64,000 nucleotides of DNA from Clostridia bacterium. Its GTDB lineage: Bacteria > Bacillota > Clostridia > Christensenellales > Borkfalkiaceae. The stretch spans positions 74,988 through 138,987 of the forward strand of contig CAAGJM010000027.1 of NCBI GenBank assembly GCA_900770185.1. The letters run 5' to 3'. This document shows, in pieces, positions 52,330 through 60,658 of the stretch. Position numbers and translations under genes: made by a program. Within the stretch, counting starts at the first letter, position 1. Each line of letters starts with the position of its first letter. The notes beneath the pieces were generated by a model. That model saw only the letters and a program-made list of their open reading frames with translations. It had not been told where the DNA came from and did not search any database.

Positions 52330-54225
52330 TCAGTTATCTTCCTTATCGTTTAAATTTTTTTCGCTTAAATTTCCGGCGGATATAATCGCCGATTTTGCGA
52401 TAAAGGTCTTATGCTCGTTAAGGTGCTTGACGAGCCTATCCTTATATTCTGTTTCTTTCCCCTCGATAGATAAAATTTTGCGCAAATGCTCTTCGATATG
52501 CGCTTCGTGGTCGTCAAAGCTTTCGGCGGGGACTTCTTTTTTAAGCATTTCTATATTTTCGCGCTCGGCTTTGTTTTTATGCAAAACCGTTATGTCCTGC
52601 ACGCTGTCGAGCGAACCGTAACCCAAAATTTCGAGAATTTTAGACTTTGTTCTTGCCGAAAGTTTGCCGTCGGCGTCCGTTAAAAGCCCCATTTTAAGCA
52701 TTTCGATCACGTTGTTTTTCTTTTGCGCGGGCGACTTAGCCGCTTCGTACTCGGTGTCGAAAACCACGTCTTCGCTCGAAATATCGCTACCCTTAAAGTA
52801 GAAAAGTTTAACCTTTTTGTTGTCGTTTGCGACTCTTATCACTCGGGTATCGACGGCGAATTGCTTAAACAGCCTTAAAACCTGTTTTGCCGTTTCTTTC
52901 ACCGCCGAGCGCACGTTTTCGGCGCTGGTTAAAAGCTTTTCGTCGTCCTGCTCGATTAAAAGTTCGATTGCGTTTCCCGACAAGTTTCCGCTGTATAAAT
53001 CGACGTTTCGCGCGCTCTCGCTCGACCCCGACAGTGACGAAAATTCTTTTAAAAGCCTTTCCTCTTCAAGGGTAAAGTCGGTCGGCACCTGACCGACGCC
53101 GAAAAGTTGCGGCGGGCGGGAACCCTGACGGTAAATTATAACTTTACCGGGGTATAAGCCGTCGGTTTCCAAATCGTCCGCGTCGATAGAGCCGTCCTCC
53201 GCCGCTACCACGCCCACCGAAAGCCTGTTTAAAAACTCGTGCTTTCTGTTTTTGACGGCGTTATACGCGCGCTGAACGGGAATAAGCCTTTCGATTACGG
53301 ACGCGCCGAAAAACGCGCCCTCTTTCGCGAGCGATTTTTGCATTACGAACGGAAGAACCCTTTCCCCGTCCGCTCCGTTTACGTACGGTAAGTCGCTTAA
53401 TGAAAGCAGTTTTCCGCCCGCAACGGTTATAAGTCTGCCGTTTTTATAATCTTTAGACGGCAGTTCGTACTTTTCGATAAGCATAACCGCGTTGTGCATA
53501 ACCCCCGCGAATTTAACCTCTTTAAATCCGCCGTTATAGCTTACGTTGAACTTACTTTCGCCGTATTCGGAAAAAGACGAGACGTCTTCGCCGATAAGCT
53601 CGACGCCGTAAGTTTTGTATATGTCCTCAACGTTTACGGCGCGGGCGTGAATTACGCTTTTTTGCTCGCTTAAATCGTCCGCATACAAGTTTTCGGGGAA
53701 AAATTCAAGGGGGGAAACGGCGGTAACCTCAACCCCGCCCTCTTTAACTTTTTTGCCGTCTTTTTCGCCTAAACTTCTGCCTTTATCTGCGTTCCAGATA
53801 ATTTTATAAAAGGCGGTGCCGTAAATTTCGCTTAGTTCGGTAACTTTTCTTACCACCTTATCGAAGTTCATGTCCGAGCAGACGGAATTTAAAATTTCGG
53901 TCGATAGTTCGGCAAGTTTTAAATCCTTTTCTTCTCCGCCTGCCGCCCGAACGCTCATCGCGGGGCGAATTTTGCCGAGTTTAGCGAGCCGCACGTCGAT
54001 AATCGGCGCGATGTGATTGAAAGCCGCGCGCGACTGCCAGTAATAATTCTTTTCTTCCTCGCCGACCTCTCCCGTCGGGTACACTTCGCAGTATTGGTTG
54101 CCGACGTAATAGTTGACGTTCAGTTTCCATTGCCGCTCGAACTCGCGCCGTTCGCCTATTCTTTTTGCAAAATCTTCTTCGACGGACTTTACTAAATCTT
54201 CAAGATATTTATCTTTGCTTTGCAC
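52330..54225 (-). CDS. Phage portal protein
   Basis: A 631-residue portal: dodecameric channel at the packaging vertex. It starts with a helical RREFERQWKLNVNYYVGNQ segment typical of portals, then SRAAFNHIAPIIDVRLAKLG, VTAVSPLEFFPENLYADDL, and the long C-terminal helix region with QPRAYN-like LIPVQRAYNAVKNRKHEFLN. The size is closer to P22-like portals (about 700) than to HK97-like (about 420). The start is GTG 54225, with AAAGGAG 7-8 nt upstream. It lies directly upstream of the scaffold gene. Confidence 0.85.
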   Translation of the reverse strand: MQSKDKYLEDLVKSVEEDFAKRIGERREFERQWKLNVNYYVGNQYCEVYPTGEVGEEEKNYYWQSRAAFNHIAPIIDVRLAKLGKIRPAMSVRAAGGEEKDLKLAELSTEILNSVCSDMNFDKVVRKVTELSEIYGTAFYKIIWNADKGRSLGEKDGKKVKEGGVEVTAVSPLEFFPENLYADDLSEQKSVIHARAVNVEDIYKTYGVELIGEDVSSFSEYGESKFNVSYNGGFKEVKFAGVMHNAVMLIEKYELPSKDYKNGRLITVAGGKLLSLSDLPYVNGADGERVLPFVMQKSLAKEGAFFGASVIERLIPVQRAYNAVKNRKHEFLNRLSVGVVAAEDGSIDADDLETDGLYPGKVIIYRQGSRPPQLFGVGQVPTDFTLEEERLLKEFSSLSGSSESARNVDLYSGNLSGNAIELLIEQDDEKLLTSAENVRSAVKETAKQVLRLFKQFAVDTRVIRVANDNKKVKLFYFKGSDISSEDVVFDTEYEAAKSPAQKKNNVIEMLKMGLLTDADGKLSARTKSKILEILGYGSLDSVQDITVLHKNKAERENIEMLKKEVPAESFDDHEAHIEEHLRKILSIEGKETEYKDRLVKHLNEHKTFIAKSAIISAGNLSEKNLNDKEDN

Positions 54226-54406
54226 TTTTTATCTCCTTTAAATAATATTCGTTGAGCGCCGCTGCGGCGTTTTTTAAACACTCGCGGCATAAAAACACTT
54301 CGCCGCCATAAAGCGCCTCTTCGCTTGTGACGAGCGCGGCTTCGGCAAGTTTTCCGCAACCGAGCGCGTCGCAACTGTGTTTTTCTTTAAGTTTTATTAC
54401 CTTCAC
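54209..54406 (-). CDS. Small Cys4 protein of the phage module
   Basis: About 65 residues with four cysteines spaced CDALGC ... CREC, like a zinc ribbon or finger. GTG 54406 is chosen because AGGAG lies 8 nt upstream; GTG 54415 directly abuts it. Overlaps the portal start by 17 bp and the small protein upstream by 20 bp, so it is tightly packed in the module. Function unknown. Confidence 0.6.
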   Translation of the reverse strand: MKVIKLKEKHSCDALGCGKLAEAALVTSEEALYGGEVFLCRECLKNAAAALNEYYLKEIKSAKQR

Positions 54407-54677
54407 CCTTTTCACCTCCTATTCGTTTTAAGATTTTTTCTTTTTCGGCGATAAGCTCTTCCGTGGTCATTTTTAAAACGTCGTCCTCCTCGCCTTCGAT
54501 ATCTATAAGCAGTTTAAGGGCGGATACGTCGGGAGGAAGATTTTTGGTTACGACCTTCTTTTTTAAAACTGTAAGTTCGCCGTCCTTATTTTCGCCGTAC
54601 TCTTCCGTAACTTCGGTAAAGTCGTAGCCCGTGGCGCGGCGCTTCAAGGCCTTTATTACGGCTGATTTCCTTTTAAT
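54387..54677 (-). CDS. Small phage protein between terminase and portal, probable ATT start
   Basis: 96 residues if translation starts at ATT 54675-54677, which sits 5 nt after a perfect AAAGGAGG; the first conventional codon is TTG 54647 with poor spacing. The N-terminal part KRKSAVIKALKRRATGYDF and the later VVTKNLPPDVSALKLLIDIE resemble small proteins found beside terminases in Clostridia phages, where they are sometimes annotated as small-terminase-like. The start overlaps the terminase stop by five bases. The role as small terminase is an inference. Confidence 0.6.
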   Translation of the reverse strand: MKRKSAVIKALKRRATGYDFTEVTEEYGENKDGELTVLKKKVVTKNLPPDVSALKLLIDIEGEEDDVLKMTTEELIAEKEKILKRIGGEKGEGNKT

Positions 54678-56097
54678 AACGTCCTCCTTTATTGCGCAAC
54701 CTTTTAATTAACCTTAACTTGTCGCGCTGAACGGCATTGAGCTTAACGGGCGTTTCGGCGGCGACGGGTTTGCTCATAACGTAATATCTTAATTCGTCGA
54801 GAGCGTGGTCGTCCTTTTTGACGGGCGCGTCGCCGCTGCCCCACCAGTAAGTTTTAAGTTCGGATATAAGGTTTACGCAATTTTTAAAAATGAATATTTT
54901 ATTGTTTTTAAAGTAACTTTTTACTCTGTTTATTCCGCTGAACAAGTCTTTGTTGACGTTCGCGTTCACGTTTATGCCGTAGTCGAAGAAGAGTTCGCTC
55001 ACGCTTTTTGCGGAAGCGAGAGTGCGTTGGTTCGCCGCGCTGTCGATAAGGGCGGAAATTTTTCCGTTCATATCTCTGTGCCAGCCGATTTTATCCGATT
55101 TTTGTTTAATGATTTCGGCGTGTTCTTCAACGCTAAGCCCGGCTGCAAAATGCTCTTCCGTTACGTAAACGTTGCCGTCGAAATCAACCGCGTACCAATG
55201 ACACGACAGCGGGTTTTTAAGCCCGGGGTCTATTGAAAGCGTGTCCTGCCACTCGTAGGGCACCGTAAACGGCTCGATAACGTGCACGTTTTCATCGAAT
55301 TCAGGATAAACGGGGCCGCTTCCCGAAGTAAAACGCCCGTACTTTCGCGCGGTTAATTCCTTTTCGGATAAGCTATCGGTAAGCATTTTTATTTCTTCTT
55401 TATTCAGGTAGGGGTTATCTTCCCAGCTTATAAACTCGCACCACACGTTTTTATCGACGCCCGCTTTTAAGTAAATTTCGTCGTAAATAAACGTTAGCCC
55501 TTTAAGCGGCGTCATTGTACCGAAGATATCGCCCTTTTTATCTAAAACGCGCATGCGGCACTCGTCGTAAATATCTTTGGGCGGCTCTTCGTCGAACCAC
55601 ACGAAGTCAAGCGAACTGCCCTGAAATTTTTCGCGCCCCTGGTCGCAACTTTTAAAACCTATCGTCGACACGCCGCCGAAAACGTTTTTTATCCGTATCT
55701 GGTCGATAACGCCGTCTTTTAAACTGTCCTTGCGCCCCGAAAGCATTGTGACGGACACTATCCAGTCGGGGTTTAAATACTTTAAAATTTTATCCTGCGC
55801 AACGTCGCGCTGAACTTGCGTCGAAAGGCTAACCACCCACCCGAAAACGTTGTCGCGGTTTTTGCGGTAGGGGTGCACGCCGCGCGCCATATAAACGCAT
55901 TCCGCCGCCCCGCACTCCGTTTTGCCCGTTCTGTTACCGCCGAAAACCCAGCGGTTTCGCGCCTTGCATTTATGAAAGGCAATTTGCTTTTTGTGCTTGA
56001 CTTTACCCGTGTTATATCGCTTTAAACTATCTCCGTCGTAGCGGCGTTTAAGCTCCGCTTCGATTTTATTAAGCCTTATTAAGTCGTCTTTCAACAT
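54673..56097 (-). CDS. Phage terminase large subunit
   Basis: A 474-residue packaging motor. ATPase domain with adenine-motif-like KQIAFHKCKARNRWVF, Walker A GGNRTGKTE near residue 53, and Walker B LDFVWFDEEPP near residue 162. The C-terminal RNase H-like nuclease domain has acidic residues in LSIDPGLKNP, ALIDSAANQRTL and DDHALDELRYY. All catalytic acids expected for the family appear present, so the gene does not look decayed. No obvious ribosome site at good distance precedes the ATG. It is the first gene of the head module on the minus strand. Confidence 0.9.
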   Translation of the reverse strand: MLKDDLIRLNKIEAELKRRYDGDSLKRYNTGKVKHKKQIAFHKCKARNRWVFGGNRTGKTECGAAECVYMARGVHPYRKNRDNVFGWVVSLSTQVQRDVAQDKILKYLNPDWIVSVTMLSGRKDSLKDGVIDQIRIKNVFGGVSTIGFKSCDQGREKFQGSSLDFVWFDEEPPKDIYDECRMRVLDKKGDIFGTMTPLKGLTFIYDEIYLKAGVDKNVWCEFISWEDNPYLNKEEIKMLTDSLSEKELTARKYGRFTSGSGPVYPEFDENVHVIEPFTVPYEWQDTLSIDPGLKNPLSCHWYAVDFDGNVYVTEEHFAAGLSVEEHAEIIKQKSDKIGWHRDMNGKISALIDSAANQRTLASAKSVSELFFDYGINVNANVNKDLFSGINRVKSYFKNNKIFIFKNCVNLISELKTYWWGSGDAPVKKDDHALDELRYYVMSKPVAAETPVKLNAVQRDKLRLIKRLRNKGGRY

Positions 56098-56157
56098 ATT
56101 CGACCGATTTCAACCTTTTACGGCAATATTCATTCTTTTTTAACCGTTTGCCGCATT

Positions 56158-56163
56158 TATAAT
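56158..56163 (+). promoter_or_regulatory. -10 box directly before a start codon (possible leaderless mRNA)
   Basis: TATAAT at 56158-56163 is 6 nt before ATG 56170, so transcription would start at or within the start codon. No ribosome site is present and the -35 is poor. Confidence 0.4.
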
Positions 56164-56169
56164 GTAACT

Positions 56170-56919
56170 ATGTTTATTCACGCTAAAAGGGTCGCTTTTT
56201 TGCTGGCCGCGCTTATTTTTGTCGCAGCAGCCGCCCTTATTCCCGGAAAAAAAGCATCCGCCGAGGAAACGCGATATCTTCGCGTTTTATCGGGCGACGC
56301 TTATATTTACGAAGACCCCGCGCTTAAAAACAAAATTTTTGCCGTTAAAAACGGATATTTCGTGTCCGTCGTGCAAGACCTTGGAAGTTACGTGAGGGTT
56401 TCATACGGATATGAAAACGAAAATTATCCCGTTATTTACGGATATATGTCGGCAAGCGATTTAACGAAAGTGAACGAATCGCCCGTCACGCCGTACACCG
56501 TTTTAAAGCTTGACGTAAACTACACCGAAGTTTTGTTTTCGTCGATAGATTTAAGCCGCGCTTGTTTTAACCTTGTAAAAGGCGCGACCGTTTATTTTTA
56601 CGGTTACGCGGGCGACCGCTTATGCTACGTTTACGCCGAGCAAAAACTCGGTTATATCGACGCCGCCGCTTTCAATAAGTTTACCGTGCCCGAAAACGAA
56701 CAGGTAACCACAGTTTTCGGCGTAACGCCCGACGATGAACCGTCCGCCGAGGTTACCGATAAAACGGATAGCGATAATACGGCAAACTTTAAACTCGGCG
56801 AAAGCGTTCAGATAATAATAATCGTGGGGATATCGGTTATTTCGATTTCTATCGTTTACGTTCTTTTTAAACCCACCCGCAATAAAGTTTCCGAACGCGA
56901 CGAGTTTAAGGACGATTAG
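56170..56919 (+). CDS. Membrane-anchored surface protein with SH3-like region
   Basis: 249 residues: a signal peptide (about 1-30, ending near KKASAEE), two SH3-like beta segments (AYIYEDPALKNKIFAVKNGY and LGSYVRVSYGYENE; later ATVYFYGYAGDRLCYVYAEQ), an acidic linker, and a C-terminal membrane helix (VQIIIIVGISVISISIVYVL). Probably attached to the membrane facing outward. It has the same build as the much larger protein at 57915. It lies on the opposite strand between the small regulator and the terminase gene. Function not known. Confidence 0.7.
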   Translation: MFIHAKRVAFLLAALIFVAAAALIPGKKASAEETRYLRVLSGDAYIYEDPALKNKIFAVKNGYFVSVVQDLGSYVRVSYGYENENYPVIYGYMSASDLTKVNESPVTPYTVLKLDVNYTEVLFSSIDLSRACFNLVKGATVYFYGYAGDRLCYVYAEQKLGYIDAAAFNKFTVPENEQVTTVFGVTPDDEPSAEVTDKTDSDNTANFKLGESVQIIIIVGISVISISIVYVLFKPTRNKVSERDEFKDD

Positions 56920-56974
56920 TTTTTGACGTATTCACGCGCCGTGCGCCTTGTCCGCAAAATTTTCGTCTATGCGG

Positions 56975-57436
56975 TTATCTTACGTGTTTTTTGCCTTCTT
57001 CTTTTAAGATGCGCTTGTACGTTTCGTTAATAAACGCAATTTTTATGTATCTTGCCATAAACGCCGATTCGTCAAGCCCCGTGTTTTTTAATTTTTTTGA
57101 AAACGCGTTAAGCGCGCGAACCTGCCTGCGAAAATAGTTGCGGGAAGTGTGGTCGAAATTTTTGCACTTCGGATAAACCCCGAAATACTTGTAACCGATA
57201 AGTTCTTTGTCGATTGCGTCAAGTTTTTCGTAAGCCGATTTAACGTAATCTTTAAGATCCATAAGGTCAAGCCGCGCCTCGCTGAGCATAATTATCTTTT
57301 CGGCAATTTTTTCCGCCCCCTGATTAAAGAAAGAATTTTTAGCGTTCTTTTTTATAACGTTTTCAATCTGCATTACTACCGCGTCGATAGTCGGGTAGCA
57401 AGTTAAACAAGTCTTTTCATAGTAATTCATCTGCAT
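56975..57436 (-). CDS. Small helical protein, possible phage late regulator
   Basis: 153 residues, helical, with the segment AYEKLDAIDKELIGYKYFGV and, after a short loop, TSRNYFRRQVRALNAFSKKL. The shape recalls sigma region 4-like or ArpU/RinA late regulators of phages and related Clostridia proteins, but no family was confirmed. Two ATGs (57436, 57430) are possible; AAAGGAG is 4 or 10 nt upstream. A LexA-like box lies 206 bp before the start. Control of the head module on the same strand is a possible role. Confidence 0.55.
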   Translation of the reverse strand: MQMNYYEKTCLTCYPTIDAVVMQIENVIKKNAKNSFFNQGAEKIAEKIIMLSEARLDLMDLKDYVKSAYEKLDAIDKELIGYKYFGVYPKCKNFDHTSRNYFRRQVRALNAFSKKLKNTGLDESAFMARYIKIAFINETYKRILKEEGKKHVR

Positions 57437-57854
57437 CTTGCTCCTTTGGCGAAGAAAAACGCCCTTATCGCTTTAAACGCTGTTTTGCGATGCGGGCACG
57501 TTTTCCATACCGCCATTTAATCACCGTCTTTTGTGCTTTTCAATCATTCGTGACCCAAAAAAATCAAATTCGCTACAACATTTTTTTTATCTGTCACCTA
57601 CCGTTTACATTTTGAATTTCGAGATGTAAAATTTTAAATTACGAACATTTGTTCGTGTATATGATAAAAAAATAATGGTGACAGATTTTGACTTTTTATA
57701 ATCTTTTTCGCCAAAAATATTCGACAATATCTTATATTTTTCGATTTTAAAAATCGAAGGAAATCGAAAAAACTCAAAAAATGTCGATATTTGTTAGAAA
57801 AATTAAAAGTTTTATTTTAATGGTTTTCACAATTAACATTCTCAAAAAAAACGG
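57437..57854. promoter_or_regulatory. AT-rich regulatory gap with LexA-like box
   Basis: No gene is seen. The region holds CGAACATTTGTTCG at 57642-57655 and the inverted pair ATCTGTCACC (57589-57598) / GGTGACAGAT (57677-57686), which encloses it. The DNA is clearly more AT-rich than the flanking genes. Confidence 0.6.
57642..57655. promoter_or_regulatory. LexA (SOS) box candidate
   Basis: CGAAC-ATTT-GTTCG is a perfect 5-4-5 palindrome, close to the Gram-positive LexA consensus CGAACRNRYGTTYC. It stands between the divergent genes starting at 57436 and 57915. Confidence 0.6.
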
Positions 57855-57883
57855 TTGTCATCGGGCGCGTTTACTGTTATAAT
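57855..57883 (+). promoter_or_regulatory. Promoter of the large surface protein gene
   Basis: TTGTCA (57855-57860), a 17-bp spacer, TATAAT (57878-57883), about 32 bp before ATG 57915. Confidence 0.8.
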
Positions 57884-57914
57884 AAATTATAATTAAAAAA
57901 ACTAAGGCGTACGC

Positions 57915-60440
57915 ATGCCGCGCCCCGCCTTTAACTATTTGCCTATGAAAAAACGTTTATTATTTTCGCTTGCATTTGCATTTTTAATATTTTCCGCGTC
58001 GGCGTTCATTTTCGCTTCCCCTAAAACCGCAAAAGCGGAAAACGAAGCTACGGTCGAAGTAACCCCTTTCATGCCGATGACCGCGCTTGAATTTTTAGAT
58101 CTGACCGCACCTAAAGCGGTTGCTTACACGGACGATAAAAACCTTATCATCTCCGCTTATGAAGGCGGCACGCCTTACGCATACGTGATAAAGGACGACG
58201 GCGCGGCGCGCGAATATAAAAAGGTTAAACTTGACGCTAATAACGAAGTCAACTGCGTTTATATGGTAGGCGACTATATTTTGTATCTCGACGGCATCGA
58301 GATTTACGCAAAAAACGTGTACGGCGACGAAGCCGCCTACGAAACGGGCATCGGCGCAAGCAACTCTTTCAGCGTGCGCGGCAGTAAACTCATCTGCAAT
58401 ACCTCTAACGACGTAAGAACCTACACCGTAACGTTAGGCGCGGACGGCAAACCGCAATTTTCAAACGAAAAAAGGGAACCTGCGACGAACCCGCTCTACT
58501 GCATGATAGACGAAGCGGGAACGTGCTACTACTCCACCAAAAGTTACGACGTTTGCGCGATTTATTCCGATTATAGGCAATCTACGATTATAACTTTATC
58601 GGAAGTAGCGACGTATATGACCGAAATTAACGGTTACGTTTACTTTACCACCAAAAACGGGCTTTATAAATTCGGAACGCAAAGCGAAACCGCCGAAGTT
58701 AAAACCGTTTACGAAGCAAACGCCGCGGCGACCAATTTGGGCGAGTTGCGGTCTCCGCAGGGTTTAGCCGTCAGAAACGGCAAACTATTGATTGCCGACG
58801 AAGAACTTAACTGCGTGCAGGAAATCGACCCCGCAACCGATAAATTCACCACTTTTGCGATAACCACCGAGTCTACCGCAAACTATCGTTTGACTAAAAA
58901 TTCCGAAAAATTAGCGTTAAGCGAAAATTACGTTTACGCGCTTGACGACGCTTTCACTCCGCAAGGCGCGCCTCACACCTATAAGCGCATAGTAAAAACT
59001 AATATTTCGGGCGAAAAACGCTACTATAAAATCAGCCTTGACGAGATAAACGCATTAGACGAACCGGGCAACGTTTTATTCGCCGCGTCGGACGACTATA
59101 TATTAACCTATGACGGGCGCGACAAAATCGCCCTTTATAAACAAAACGAATCGAGCGGCGAAATTACGCTTGAAAAGATTTATGAAACGGAATCCGCGGC
59201 GACCGCTTTAACTTATCTTGACGGTACGTTTTACTACGCGAAAACCGAGATAAACAGATTAAGCCGCAACGAAAATTACACGCAGGTTTATAAAATAGAC
59301 TACCCCGACGCGGAAAACGAGCTTGAAGAAGTCGAGGTTACCAAACTTTTGAAAGACGAACAGGTTTTATCGCCTTGCATAGACCTATCGACCGACGTTT
59401 TCGGAGGAATTTATCTTCTAACGTACAACGCCGACGGCGACAATACGACCGTTTATAAGGTTGACGAAGGTATGCTTTACTCAATAACCGCAAACGGCAA
59501 ACCTGCGGGCGGCGTTTCGCTCGACTTTTTCGGGTGCGCTTTCTACGCGAGAGATGACGGCAAAATTATTAAAATGAACTTTACCGACGAAACGGCGACC
59601 GAGTTTGACGTAAACTTGCCGCCGAACTTGCCGCTTAAAGATTTGCGGCTGGACTATCACCGCGACGCGGCTTTCGTCTTATCGACGGCGTGCATTTTCA
59701 AAACCGTTCCCGCAACCTTAAAAATCGAGAACTTATCGAAAGTTTCGGCTACGACGCTCAATAAAACGGAAGTTTTAAGAGACCCCGAATTTATGCTGGT
59801 CACTAAAAACTCGAAACTCTTTAAAGTACCCGTGGACGAATTTAATTTCGTCGGCGGCGAAAGGTTTTTCAAGTCGATTTCGGCAGCGCAAAACCTAAAC
59901 ACCGACAAGGTTTACGTTATAATCGACGGGCAAAACCCCGACTATTACTTAGCGGCTTGCTCTAAAAACACCAACTCGCTTATAAAGCGCGATAAAGTCG
60001 TCCCCGGCGGCGCTATTTCGGTTATTCTGCCCGAAAATTACGAAACTTACGGCATTTATATTAAAAATTACGACGAAGAAGTAAGATATTCTACCGCAAA
60101 CGTTACGCTTACCTCTAAGCCGATTGTAGACGACAATTATAAGGTTGGTGAAGTAAGCGAAGGCGAAAAAATTTATCTTATAAAAACCGTAACTTATAAC
60201 GATAAAACTTTCGCGCTTATAAAAACCGAAAGCGGCGATATGGGATACCTTCCGTTCGGCTACGCCGAAAGAAGCAGCGAATATTTCGACTTTAATAAAA
60301 TTGAAACCGTAACCGTTAAAACCGACGGCAACGGCGCGGCGAGAAAACGCACCGCCCTTATGCTGTTTATAATTTCATTTACCGTCGTCGCCGCCGCGCT
60401 GATACTTGAATTTAAGCTGCTGTTTAGGTCAAGGCAGTAA
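57915..60440 (+). CDS. Large membrane-anchored beta-propeller/SH3 surface protein
   Basis: 841 residues. Signal peptide (about 11-42, MKKRLLFSLAFAFLIFSASA), then a long extracytoplasmic region of propeller-like repeats (for example SPQGLAVRNGKLLIADEELN and VQEIDPATDKFTTF, NHL-like), a C-terminal SH3-like domain (GEKIYLIKTVTYNDKTFALI), and a final membrane helix (ALMLFIISFTVVAAALILEF) with a short basic tail. ATG 57915 is used because AAGG is 7 nt upstream. Likely a cell-surface binding or scaffold protein; not a recognised enzyme. Confidence 0.72.
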   Translation: MPRPAFNYLPMKKRLLFSLAFAFLIFSASAFIFASPKTAKAENEATVEVTPFMPMTALEFLDLTAPKAVAYTDDKNLIISAYEGGTPYAYVIKDDGAAREYKKVKLDANNEVNCVYMVGDYILYLDGIEIYAKNVYGDEAAYETGIGASNSFSVRGSKLICNTSNDVRTYTVTLGADGKPQFSNEKREPATNPLYCMIDEAGTCYYSTKSYDVCAIYSDYRQSTIITLSEVATYMTEINGYVYFTTKNGLYKFGTQSETAEVKTVYEANAAATNLGELRSPQGLAVRNGKLLIADEELNCVQEIDPATDKFTTFAITTESTANYRLTKNSEKLALSENYVYALDDAFTPQGAPHTYKRIVKTNISGEKRYYKISLDEINALDEPGNVLFAASDDYILTYDGRDKIALYKQNESSGEITLEKIYETESAATALTYLDGTFYYAKTEINRLSRNENYTQVYKIDYPDAENELEEVEVTKLLKDEQVLSPCIDLSTDVFGGIYLLTYNADGDNTTVYKVDEGMLYSITANGKPAGGVSLDFFGCAFYARDDGKIIKMNFTDETATEFDVNLPPNLPLKDLRLDYHRDAAFVLSTACIFKTVPATLKIENLSKVSATTLNKTEVLRDPEFMLVTKNSKLFKVPVDEFNFVGGERFFKSISAAQNLNTDKVYVIIDGQNPDYYLAACSKNTNSLIKRDKVVPGGAISVILPENYETYGIYIKNYDEEVRYSTANVTLTSKPIVDDNYKVGEVSEGEKIYLIKTVTYNDKTFALIKTESGDMGYLPFGYAERSSEYFDFNKIETVTVKTDGNGAARKRTALMLFIISFTVVAAALILEFKLLFRSRQ

Positions 60441-60658
60441 ACTTTTATACAAAAATTAACCCCTACCGTTTGATTTTGATATGCGCCTCAAATAGTTTTT
60501 ACTTTCGGGGTGCATATCGTTTGATTTCGGCGGGTTTTATTATGTTTTTGCAACTTAAAAGCAATATTTATTATAAATTGAAAAATATTATTTAACTTAA
60601 ATTTAAAATACGTGTTAAAACGTTATAAGAACGCAAATGTAACGTAAATCAGGATTAT

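Noticed and set aside
46380..56097. Complete prophage
   Set aside because: No integrase, repressor pair at its edge, replication, lysis or tail-fibre gene is within the window, and no att-like direct repeats were seen around it.
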